The notes: generated by a model from the letters alone, not told the origin. A stretch of 23,780 nucleotides of DNA from an uncultured Eubacterium sp. (GCA_900550135.1 URQO01000027.1:1-23780); one strand, 5' to 3'. Positions 17,578 through 23,780 are shown, counted from the first letter of the stretch. Translations and numbers: made by a program.

Positions 17578-19008
17578 TTAATAATTGAACCATCCTGCAT
17601 TCATTAATACTGTTGACATTGCTGTCATTAATACAATAATAATCAGTGTAAGAAGTAATCCCTTCTTAAACATGTATGATGGTTTCATTCCGTATCCAAC
17701 CGGTACTGAACGTACTGATGTTGGCAATGTATATGATAATGATAAGTTTACACCTATTGATGCAATAAATATATATGGAATAGGATTGATTCCAATGCCC
17801 TTCATTACTGAAATTACAATAGGAACTGCAACTGCTGCTGTTGCTGTATTTGATGTGACATCAGACAATATAATTGTCACTGTAATTATTACAAATATTG
17901 TAAGTAGTCCACCTGTAAGTCCCATATTTGATACAAGTTTTCCTATGCACTCATCAGCTCCTGACTCTGTAAGCAATGTTCCAGCTGCAAGACCACCTGC
18001 AAACACATACATAAGTGACCACACAATCTGAGTCTGAACATAATCCCATTTCATAAGGCGTTCACCGTTTTCATCAACAATAAGGAATGCTAAAATACCG
18101 CAGGCAATAAATACATATGCCGGTTTTAAATCAGGGAATACTGTTGCATAGAAATTTCTTGTAAATGCCAAAATAGCTGCAATTGCAAATAATACAAGGC
18201 AAATAATTTCCTGAATGCTCATTTTGCCCATATCTTTTTTCATTTCCTTAAAGTATTCTTTTGAGCCCTCTAACTGAATATTCTTTGGCTTAATTAATAA
18301 CAAATAAATAACATTTGATACTATAAGAACTATCATTATAGGAAGGAATTTAACAACCCATGTTGTATACATAAATTCTGTTCCTGTTAATTTCTGAATG
18401 TAATCAACAATAACAAGGTTCATAGCTCCACCAAGTGGTGAGAACAATCCACCCATTCCGGCGCCCCATGCAATAGATAAAAGTATAACTGCTCCACTTT
18501 CGTCCTTTCCAAAGTCCTTAATTCCTGCATAATGAAGCATTGATACTGCAATTGGTGTAATTGTTGCACAAACTACTGCATTTGGTAACACTGCTGATAA
18601 AATTGTAGACAACAAAAACCAGAATACAATGTGTGATGATAATGAAGTACCCAGCATTCCTAAAAATGCTACGGCAATACGTTTATCTAATCCTGTAATT
18701 GTCCAAGATACTGTTAAAATTGAAGCTCCAAGTAATAACAGGATTGTTTCTGAAGCGTACTGTGATATGATTGCGCTCATATCAACTAATGAAAATAAAG
18801 CATTTACCGCAATAGGTAAAAATGCTGTAACTGCATAATCAATTGGTGCTGTAATCCACCAATAAGCCATCCACAAAACTGTACCAATAGCCATTCTTGC
18901 TTCCACTGCGCCAAATGCACTTGATGGTATTAAGAATGTACATAAAGCAAATATTGCTGGTCCAATTAATATGTGAATTAATCTTTTAATATTATTTGTC
19001 TTTGCCAT
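17578..19008 (-). CDS. SLC13/DASS-type anion:sodium symporter
   Basis: This 476-residue membrane protein has about 11-12 helices in two inverted halves. The second half holds the family SNT motif in ILSDVTSNTATAAVAVPI, the sodium and substrate site of divalent anion:Na+ symporters. The matching site in the first half reads LPNAVVCATITPIA, not SNT, so the substrate may differ from the di- and tricarboxylates of classic members. Its position between an SSF symporter and the ior operon suggests uptake of an organic acid used by IorAB and the CoA ligase. The ribosome site is weak (GAAGAAG). It has its own promoter region (19047-19082) and terminator (17445-17482). Confidence 0.82.
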   Translation of the reverse strand: MAKTNNIKRLIHILIGPAIFALCTFLIPSSAFGAVEARMAIGTVLWMAYWWITAPIDYAVTAFLPIAVNALFSLVDMSAIISQYASETILLLLGASILTVSWTITGLDKRIAVAFLGMLGTSLSSHIVFWFLLSTILSAVLPNAVVCATITPIAVSMLHYAGIKDFGKDESGAVILLSIAWGAGMGGLFSPLGGAMNLVIVDYIQKLTGTEFMYTTWVVKFLPIMIVLIVSNVIYLLLIKPKNIQLEGSKEYFKEMKKDMGKMSIQEIICLVLFAIAAILAFTRNFYATVFPDLKPAYVFIACGILAFLIVDENGERLMKWDYVQTQIVWSLMYVFAGGLAAGTLLTESGADECIGKLVSNMGLTGGLLTIFVIITVTIILSDVTSNTATAAVAVPIVISVMKGIGINPIPYIFIASIGVNLSLSYTLPTSVRSVPVGYGMKPSYMFKKGLLLTLIIIVLMTAMSTVLMNAGWFNY

Positions 19009-19046
19009 AATCTTCTTCTATCTATATTCTGTGTCATTTCTTTTTG

Positions 19047-19082
19047 ATTATAACATGTATAGTTTCATTCGCATATGAGAAT
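19047..19082 (-). promoter_or_regulatory. Extended -10 promoter of the SLC13 gene with a palindromic site at -35
   Basis: TGTTATAAT (19047-19055 on the minus strand) is an extended -10 box. No -35 hexamer is present at the right distance; in its place is ATTCTCATATGCGAAT (19067-19082), a 16-bp imperfect palindrome with 14 of 16 positions symmetrical. A dimeric activator or repressor could bind there. The start would be near 19040, about 30 nt before the ATG. Confidence 0.48.
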
Positions 19083-19137
19083 ATGTAACAGAAATTTTGC
19101 TGTTTATTTTGGATTATTTTGTAAATATTTACTAATT

Positions 19138-19278
19138 TTAGGTGTTTTTTGTTCCTTTAGCTATTTTGAGAAAGAATTTTACTTCATAAAAAAAACTGCC
19201 TGACTGATGATGTATAGCATTCTTCTTTGCCATCAAAGCGGCAAATACTGCACACACCAAAATCCAGACTGTTTTCAT
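19138..19278 (-). CDS. Possible small membrane protein (46 codons), unrecognised
   Basis: An ATG frame between the two transporter genes encodes 46 residues: a hydrophobic start (TVWILVCAVFAALMA, residues 3-17) followed by a basic, soluble tail. I do not recognise it. There is no ribosome site before the ATG, and the T-run 19190-19197 falls inside it, which argues against a real gene. It could be a small partner of the neighbouring transporters, or a chance frame. Confidence 0.22.
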   Translation of the reverse strand: MKTVWILVCAVFAALMAKKNAIHHQSGSFFYEVKFFLKIAKGTKNT

Positions 19279-19333
19279 TTTTTATATATTTATTTTGTAT
19301 GTTCTAAGTTTTTATATATTTTGATTATTCTTT

Positions 19334-20914
19334 TTATTTTAAATGTTCTTTTGCTACTGCTTCTGTTTTTTCTTCGTAACATTCAAACAAATCATCTACT
19401 TCTTTCCTGTCCTGTTTCTTTGTAAACAAACTAACAATTGGCACGATAACAAGTCCTCCTACCATGGCTATAACGCCTGAGTTGATTGATGACTTAAATA
19501 TATATGAAAGAATTGTTCCCCATCCTGTAATATCTATTCCGCAGAGTGTAATAATAAGCTGAACAATTGCAATGCCACATCCCCAGACGAAACATACTAC
19601 AGTAGCTGTCTTAGTAACACCTTTCCAATATAAACCATACAGGAATGGTGCAAGAAATGCTCCTGCAAGAGCTCCCCATGACACACCCATCATCTGTGCG
19701 ATAAATGTAACTTCAGGATGTGAGTCTTTAAATATTGCAATTACAGCTGATATAAAAATAAAGAACACAATGAAAAATCTCATTATTGTAACCTGCTTTT
19801 TGTCTGACATTTCCTTCTTTGAAGCTGGTTTAATTACATCAAGTGTAAATGTAGAACTTGATGTAAGAACCAATGATGAAAGAGTAGACATTGAAGCTGA
19901 CAATACCAACACAATAACTATTGCAACAACAAGTGCAGGAAGTGTTGAAAACATTGTTGGTATAATCGTGTCAAATAATGGCTTTCCTGTTTGAGGATTG
20001 ATTGCTATTTTATCTCCGTATAATCTGCCAAATCCACCAAGGAAGTAACATCCACCTGCTACTATAATGGCAAATACTGTAGAAATAACTGTACCTTTAT
20101 GTATGTCTTTTTCACTATTAATTGCATAAAACTTTCCAACCATCTGTGGAAGCCCCCATGTACCAAGGGATGTAAGTATAACTACAAATAATAATGCCAA
20201 TGGATCAGGTCCAAGAAATGCTGTATATGCTCCCTGCCATCCTGCATCACCTGTTACTTTTGCAAGGCTTTTTGTTGCCTCAACCAAGCCACCATTGTCC
20301 ATAAGCACTGCTCCTATAACAGCACAAATACCAAACAACATAATAATACCCTGAATAAAATCATTAATAGCTGTGGCCATATATCCACCAAAGATTACAT
20401 AAAATCCTGTAAGCACTGCCATCACTGCAATTACAACCCAGTAAGGTATGTCAAATACAAGACCGAACAAACTTGAAAGTCCATTGTAAAGTGATGCTGT
20501 ATATGGAATAAGGAAAATAAATACAATAACTGATGCCGCTACTTTTAGTGATGTTGAGTTAAATCTCTTTCCAAAAAAATCAGGCATTGTTTTTGCATCT
20601 ACATGCTGTGTCATAACTCTTGTTCTTCTGCCTAATACGTTCCATGCAAGTAATGAACCAATAAATGCATTACCAAGGCCTGCCCATGTTGATGCCAAAC
20701 CAAAGTTCCATCCAAACTGTCCGGCATATCCTACAAATATAACTGCTGAAAAGTAAGATGTACCAAAAGCAAAAGCTGTAAGCCATGGTCCTACTGAACG
20801 ACCTCCCAAAACAAATCCTGTAACGTCGGTTGCATGCTTTCTTGTGTAAAATCCTACAAAGATCATTACAGCAAAAAATATAACCAACATAATTGAACAT
20901 AATGTTACTGTCAT
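19334..20914 (-). CDS. Sodium:solute symporter (SSF family)
   Basis: The 526-residue protein has about 13 helices and the SSF layout: FVLGGRSVGPWLTAFAFGTSYFSA near residues 34-57 (the unwound first core helix), GGYMATAINDFIQGIIM near 175-191 (family signature) and SASMSTLSSLVLTSSS around 340-355, the sodium-site helix. The charged tail ends at EHLK. The substrate is not readable; SSF members carry amino acids, carboxylates or vitamins. GGAGG lies before the ATG. The strongest promoter in the window drives it, and three ACTTTAAAG-type sites sit in its leader, one shared with iorA, so I infer it imports a substrate for the ior pathway. Confidence 0.87.
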   Translation of the reverse strand: MTVTLCSIMLVIFFAVMIFVGFYTRKHATDVTGFVLGGRSVGPWLTAFAFGTSYFSAVIFVGYAGQFGWNFGLASTWAGLGNAFIGSLLAWNVLGRRTRVMTQHVDAKTMPDFFGKRFNSTSLKVAASVIVFIFLIPYTASLYNGLSSLFGLVFDIPYWVVIAVMAVLTGFYVIFGGYMATAINDFIQGIIMLFGICAVIGAVLMDNGGLVEATKSLAKVTGDAGWQGAYTAFLGPDPLALLFVVILTSLGTWGLPQMVGKFYAINSEKDIHKGTVISTVFAIIVAGGCYFLGGFGRLYGDKIAINPQTGKPLFDTIIPTMFSTLPALVVAIVIVLVLSASMSTLSSLVLTSSSTFTLDVIKPASKKEMSDKKQVTIMRFFIVFFIFISAVIAIFKDSHPEVTFIAQMMGVSWGALAGAFLAPFLYGLYWKGVTKTATVVCFVWGCGIAIVQLIITLCGIDITGWGTILSYIFKSSINSGVIAMVGGLVIVPIVSLFTKKQDRKEVDDLFECYEEKTEAVAKEHLK

Positions 20915-20949
20915 AATGTCCCTCCATAATCTTAAAATGTATTTTCGTT

Positions 20950-20989
20950 CCTTTAAAGTGTTGAACTTTAAACCGTAACGCTTTAAAGT
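20950..20989 (-). promoter_or_regulatory. Three CTTTAAAG-type operator half-sites in the leader of the SSF gene
   Basis: On the plus strand: CCTTTAAAGT (20950-20959), AACTTTAAAC (20964-20973) and GCTTTAAAGT (20980-20989). The first two make an inverted repeat TTTAAAGT/ACTTTAAA around 5 nt; the third is identical to the site at the iorA start and lies 9 nt after the -10 box. Clustering over the start region suggests repression by a DNA-binding protein. Confidence 0.55.
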
Positions 20990-20998
20990 AGTGAAGCA

Positions 20999-21027
20999 AT
21001 TATATAAAAAAAAGAGAGCCTTGTCAA
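20999..21027 (-). promoter_or_regulatory. Consensus promoter of the SSF symporter gene
   Basis: TTGACA (21022-21027) and TATAAT (20999-21004) on the minus strand, spaced exactly 17 nt apart: full consensus at both boxes. The spacer contains the T-run of the upstream gene's terminator, and the -35 lies in that hairpin's loop. Confidence 0.88.
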
Positions 21028-21034
21028 CTCTCTT
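21006..21034 (-). terminator. Rho-independent terminator of the rpiB-acetyltransferase operon, overlapping the SSF promoter
   Basis: A 7-bp stem AAGAGAG/CTCTCTT (21028-21034 with 21012-21018), 9-nt loop, then eight T on the minus strand. It lies 72 nt beyond the stop of the acetyltransferase-like gene. The stem is short but the U-tract is good. The loop is the -35 hexamer of the next gene. Confidence 0.72.
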
Positions 21035-21115
21035 CTTATTTAACTATGTAATTCAAATTAAATACAGGTTCTAAACCGTCTCCATACTTGACAAAGAGCT
21101 TAAACATTAATAACA

Positions 21116-22237
21116 TTACAACTCTTTAATCCAGCAACGTCTTCTTCTATGCTGTATTTTATCAAATCGTTTCCACATAGATTGGACTTTTATATTCTCC
21201 TCAAGCATTGGTCCTGTCTCTGCATATTTCATGCCATCTTTCATTGCTGATTTTAATATCTGATTCATTAAAATAAGAGGAAGCCCCTTATTTTTGTATT
21301 CATCTCTTACACCAACCAGATAAAGTTCCAATGTTTCAGGCTTTGAATATGGTGCATAAAGTAATCTTGCCCATCCAAATGGTAAAAGTCTTCCATGTGA
21401 TTTTTTTGAAGCACGCCCCATAGACGGTACTGTTACACCTATACCTACCATTTCATCTTTCTCGTTTACTATTAATGAAATAAATCTAACATTTACCATC
21501 ATAATAAACTGTTTTACGTATTTTCTAATCTGTGCGTCTGACAAATCTACTTCGCCATACAATTCCTTTTCTGTGTCATTTACCACATCAAAAATATATT
21601 CGATATATTTTTTAAGTTGAAATCGGCTTTTAATTTCTACAACTTTTAATTTATTTTCTTTCAGAACTCTCTCCGTCATTTTATCGAAAATTTCAGGTGT
21701 CTTAGTTGGAATTTTGATACGGTTCTCAATCCAGTCAACTGACTTTCCATAGCCCAGCCTTTCCATATGTTCCTTATAATAAGGTGCATTGTTTATTGTA
21801 ATGAAAATGCCGTCGTAATCAAATCCTTCTATTAACATACCCTGCTGATCCAAATCGCAAAATCCCATAGGTCCGTGTATTGCCTCAAGGCCACGCTCTC
21901 TTCCCCAGTCTTCAACTGTTTTAAATAACGCTTCTGATACTTCATAATCATCAATAAAGTCTACTCTTGTAAATCGTATACGTTTTCTGGCCCATTTTTT
22001 ATTTGCCTTATGACTGATAATTGCGCCAATACGGCCTACACACTTGCCGTCTTTATATGCAAGCCACTGCCTTGACTCTGCGTATTCGTATGCCGGATTT
22101 TTCTTTGGATTAAAATTATTCATTTCATCAAAAATAAGGTCAGGCATTGCCTGTGGCACATTTCTATACATTTTTTCATTAAAACCTGCAAAGGTTCTAA
22201 GTTGTTTTCTTGTTTTTACTTCCTTAATTGTTACCAT
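21116..22237 (-). CDS. Acetyltransferase-like (GNAT-fold) protein of unknown function
   Basis: The 373-residue soluble protein appears to hold two GNAT-like units. The first (about 1-165) includes LAYKDGKCVGRIGAIISHKANKK and GPMGFCDLDQQGMLIEGFDYDG. The second (about 190-373) includes LELYLVGVRDEYKNKGLPLILMNQIL, the place where acetyl-CoA would bind, although the R/Q-x2-G-x-G/A loop is only partly kept. I cannot name a substrate. AGGA lies 8 nt before the ATG. It starts 17 nt after rpiB, so the two share a transcript, with a terminator at 21006-21034. Confidence 0.55.
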   Translation of the reverse strand: MVTIKEVKTRKQLRTFAGFNEKMYRNVPQAMPDLIFDEMNNFNPKKNPAYEYAESRQWLAYKDGKCVGRIGAIISHKANKKWARKRIRFTRVDFIDDYEVSEALFKTVEDWGRERGLEAIHGPMGFCDLDQQGMLIEGFDYDGIFITINNAPYYKEHMERLGYGKSVDWIENRIKIPTKTPEIFDKMTERVLKENKLKVVEIKSRFQLKKYIEYIFDVVNDTEKELYGEVDLSDAQIRKYVKQFIMMVNVRFISLIVNEKDEMVGIGVTVPSMGRASKKSHGRLLPFGWARLLYAPYSKPETLELYLVGVRDEYKNKGLPLILMNQILKSAMKDGMKYAETGPMLEENIKVQSMWKRFDKIQHRRRRCWIKEL

Positions 22238-22253
22238 TATTTATCCTAAGTGT

Positions 22254-22709
22254 TTATCTGTTTTCTATTTCTCTAATCATATCAACTCTTCTTTGATGTC
22301 TTCCGCCTTCAAATTCTGCTCCGAAGAATTCATCAAGAATCATTTTTGCTAATTCGCTTCCAACTACTCTTGCACCAAATGCAATAATATTTGCATTGTT
22401 ATGCTGCTTTGTAAGTTTTGCTGAATATGGCTCACTACATACTGCCGCGATAACTCCCGGCACTTTGTTAGCTGCAATAGAAATACCAATTCCGGTGCCA
22501 CACATCAGCACACCATAATCTACTTCTTTTGAAACAACAGCACGACCTACCTCTTCACCTTTTGCAGGGTAGTCGCATTTTATGATTTCACCATTTTCAT
22601 CATAGTTTGTTCCATAGTCTACACATTCGTATCCTTTTTCTGTCATATATTCAATTAATTCATTTTTTAAATCAATTGCTGCATGATCGCATCCAAATCC
22701 AATTTTCAT
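22254..22709 (-). CDS. rpiB: Ribose-5-phosphate isomerase B
   Basis: The 151-residue enzyme interconverts ribose 5-phosphate and ribulose 5-phosphate (or a related sugar phosphate such as allose/galactose 6-phosphate in relatives). Motifs: GCDHAAIDLK (6-15), MCGTGIGISIAANK with the catalytic cysteine and phosphate loop, NNANIIAFGARVVG, and the terminal HQRR. The frame is open 10 codons further to a TTG at 22739, but the ATG at 22709 gives the family N-terminus MKIGFGCDHA; AAGGA lies 12 nt before it, a little far. A perfect SD (AGGAGG) lies much further upstream in a leader hairpin. Promoter at 22799-22827. Confidence 0.92.
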   Translation of the reverse strand: MKIGFGCDHAAIDLKNELIEYMTEKGYECVDYGTNYDENGEIIKCDYPAKGEEVGRAVVSKEVDYGVLMCGTGIGISIAANKVPGVIAAVCSEPYSAKLTKQHNNANIIAFGARVVGSELAKMILDEFFGAEFEGGRHQRRVDMIREIENR

Positions 22710-22738
22710 AATTTTTATCATTCCTTTCGCTTCGCTCA

Positions 22739-22775
22739 AGGCACAAACAAGTAATGAAAAAATGTTGTGCCTCCT
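22739..22775 (-). promoter_or_regulatory. Hairpin with AGGAGG in the rpiB leader
   Basis: In the leader, AGGCACAA (22765-22772) pairs with TTGTGCCT (22739-22746) around an 18-nt loop. The 5' side overlaps a perfect ribosome site AGGAGG (22770-22775) that has no ATG, GTG or TTG at normal distance. Folding would bring it close to the in-frame TTG at 22737-22739. It may be a translational control element or a remnant. Confidence 0.4.
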
Positions 22776-22798
22776 AGCATTTTATCTTTAACTTAATT

Positions 22799-22827
22799 AT
22801 TCTACCTAATATAATTAATAGTGTCAA
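22799..22827 (-). promoter_or_regulatory. Promoter of rpiB operon
   Basis: TTGACA (22822-22827) and TAGAAT (22799-22804) on the minus strand are spaced 17 nt apart. Initiation near 22792 gives a leader of about 83 nt. Two copies of a 24-bp repeat lie just upstream of the -35. Confidence 0.75.
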
Positions 22828-22831
22828 ACCA

Positions 22832-22885
22832 CATTTTCCCAGTATACGTTTTTATATGAACCATTTTCTCAGTATACGTTTTTAT
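22832..22885. repeat. Tandem 24-bp direct repeat, 30-bp period, upstream of the rpiB promoter
   Basis: CATTTTCYCAGTATACG followed by TTTTTAT occurs at 22832-22855 and 22862-22885, identical except for one base. Each copy contains the palindrome GTATAC. The 30-bp period puts both on about the same face of the helix, just upstream of the -35 box, which suits an activator; the arrangement also resembles the repeated ends of IS21-type elements. No transposase is present. Confidence 0.7.
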
Positions 22886-22952
22886 TTTTAACTCTTATTA
22901 ATGAATCATTTAGCTGGTTTTTTTCAGAATCATTCATTTAGTGAAAAATTTT

Positions 22953-23573
22953 TTAAATTCCGTATTTTTTCAAATCAACTTTTCCATCTACTACTTCCAC
23001 TCCGTCCTGAATCAGCCTTCTTGCCTGTTCATTTTTGCCACCAAAAGCAAAAGCACCTGACAACTCTCCCTTAGAATTTACCACTCTGAAGCATGGAATA
23101 TTTTCAGGGTCAGGATTTTTATGCAAGGCGTTGCCTACAGCTCTTGCCATCTTTGGCTCACCTGCCATCTCTGCAATTTGACCATAAGTTGCCACATGAC
23201 CTTTGGGAATTTTCTTTACTGCTTCATATATTCTTTTTGTAGGACTGTCAGTAATAATATCATAACTCTCAGCAATCATTCTTTTAATATCATCATTAGG
23301 CACACTTCCATCAAGTATAATTGTATTCCAATGATCTTTGTTTTGATGATACCCCGGAATAACAGCTTCATATGTCTGTCTCCAAAAATCTCTCCACTGT
23401 GGATCCACCTTAACATTTAGATTGATCAAATCATCCTTTTCATAAATCCAGAGAAATGCTTTTTTACTTTCCTTAACACGTACAAGTTGCCAATTGGTAT
23501 CCTTAAATGGAGTGTCCAAATATGTATTTTCAAATGTTAAGCCAAACTCTATTGCTTCCCGTCTTGTATACAT
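22953..23573 (-). CDS. MmcQ/YjbR domain fused to an MGMT (alkylguanine-transferase-like) domain
   Basis: Residues 1-107 are MmcQ/YjbR-like (TRREAIEFGLTFENTYLDTPF, then KDHWNTIILDGSVP), a small DNA-binding-fold domain of unclear role. Residues 112-195 form an MGMT C-terminal domain: GHVATYGQIAEMAG with Y130, the arginine finger region MARAVGNAL (R144) and the active-site segment IPCFRVV with C161. The usual motif is PCHRV; here the His is Phe (F162), so standard alkyl transfer may be weakened or altered while lesion binding remains possible, as in alkyltransferase-like proteins. The ATG has AAAGGA 5 nt upstream. It probably acts in recognising or repairing alkylated DNA. No clear promoter hexamers are seen; a 213-nt gap separates it from rpiB. 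Confidence 0.85.
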   Translation of the reverse strand: MYTRREAIEFGLTFENTYLDTPFKDTNWQLVRVKESKKAFLWIYEKDDLINLNVKVDPQWRDFWRQTYEAVIPGYHQNKDHWNTIILDGSVPNDDIKRMIAESYDIITDSPTKRIYEAVKKIPKGHVATYGQIAEMAGEPKMARAVGNALHKNPDPENIPCFRVVNSKGELSGAFAFGGKNEQARRLIQDGVEVVDGKVDLKKYGI

Positions 23574-23689
23574 GCCATTCCTTTCATTTTACCGATATAT
23601 TTCGTTTTTTAAACTTTGCTGGTTCTAAACTTGACTTTTGGGGATAAAGTTTAGAGCTTTTTTATTATTTTGTATAAATTTTCCTTACA

Positions 23690-23727
23690 TAACAAAAAGG
23701 TGTGTCTGATACACTCAAACACACCTT
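23690..23727 (-). terminator. Rho-independent terminator after tRNA-Leu
   Basis: A 9-bp stem, AAGGTGTGT/ACACACCTT (23719-23727 with 23697-23705), closes a 13-nt loop and is followed by TTTTTGTT on the minus strand, right after the tRNA 3' end. Confidence 0.85.
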
Positions 23728-23728
23728 A

Positions 23729-23780
23729 TGCCGGTGACCGGAATCGAACCGGTACTGTGTTGCCACAACAGGATTTTAAG
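23729..23780 (-). tRNA. tRNA-Leu (UAA), 5' part cut by window edge
   Basis: Reading the minus strand from the window edge gives the anticodon loop CTTAAAA (anticodon TAA, Leu), then a long class II variable arm (TGTTG TGG CAACA), the T-arm ACCGG TTCGATT CCGGT, the 3' acceptor strand CACCGGC and discriminator A. CCA is not encoded. The 5' half lies beyond the window. Confidence 0.9.

Larger units (their letters stand above)
19009..19333 (-). other. 325-nt gap between the SSF and SLC13 transporter genes
   Basis: The gap holds an AT-rich stretch with two TTTTTATATATTT copies (near 19280 and 19310), a 46-codon open frame of doubtful status (19138-19278), an eight-T run on the minus strand (19190-19197) without a clear stem in front, and an extended -10 promoter with a palindrome at the -35 position (19047-19082). 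No strong terminator for the SSF gene is visible, so part of its transcripts may continue into the SLC13 gene. Confidence 0.5.

Noticed and set aside
19207..19425. Plus-strand open frame across the end of the SSF gene
   Set aside because: It is antisense to the SSF C-terminus, leucine-rich from A/T runs, and has no ribosome site.
22832..22885. CRISPR-like reading of the 24-bp repeats
   Set aside because: Only two copies with 6-nt spacing and no cas genes; not an array.
22863..22931. A 22-codon minus-strand frame (MNDSEKNQ...) running into the 24-bp repeats
   Set aside because: Too short, no ribosome site, and it ends inside the repeat; most likely chance.

Overview
The window is AT-rich DNA with every confident protein gene and both tRNAs on the minus strand, so transcription runs from high to low coordinates. 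Gene content (a dlt operon for D-alanylation of teichoic or lipoteichoic acid, YfhO, PotA-PotB with a fused PotC-PotD, a ferredoxin-dependent 2-ketoacid oxidoreductase), strong purine-rich ribosome binding sites and TTGACA/TATAAT-type promoters with 17-nt spacers point to a low-GC anaerobic Firmicute. A gut or rumen clostridium of the Lachnospiraceae type is my inference; no 16S gene is present to prove it.

Layout in transcription order (right to left). (1) A cut tRNA-Leu(UAA) with terminator, then an MmcQ/YjbR-MGMT fusion protein. (2) A promoter with a 24-bp tandem direct repeat just upstream, rpiB, and an acetyltransferase-like protein, ending in a terminator hairpin whose loop is also the -35 box of the next gene. 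(3) A metabolic island: a sodium:solute symporter (SSF), an SLC13-type anion transporter, iorA-iorB (indolepyruvate/arylpyruvate:ferredoxin oxidoreductase), a TIM-barrel amidohydrolase and an AMP-forming acyl/aryl-CoA ligase. (4) A YfhO-family membrane protein on its own promoter and terminator. (5) potA-potB-potCD, a polyamine ABC importer in which the permease PotC and the binding protein PotD are one polypeptide. (6) dltA-dltB-dltC-dltD, then a 53-codon dltX overlapping the end of dltD, then pgsA. (7) tRNA-Phe, cut by the window edge.

How the parts fit. The envelope genes (yfhO, dltABCD-X, pgsA) are consistent with making and decorating a lipid-anchored anionic polymer: pgsA supplies phosphatidylglycerol, YfhO-type proteins add sugars, and Dlt proteins add D-alanine. 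The ior island looks like a module that imports organic acids, activates them to CoA thioesters at the cost of ATP and, through IorAB, interconverts arylacetyl-CoA and arylpyruvate; this could be aromatic amino acid salvage by reductive carboxylation or the fermentative reverse.

Most notable observations: the same 10-mer, GCTTTAAAGT, sits 9-10 nt downstream of the -10 boxes of both the SSF symporter and iorA promoters, which suggests one regulator for the island; a dltX gene lies at the 3' end of the dlt operon, overlapping dltD; PotC and PotD are fused; the MGMT domain has PCFRV in place of PCHRV; and an intrinsic terminator overlaps a promoter.
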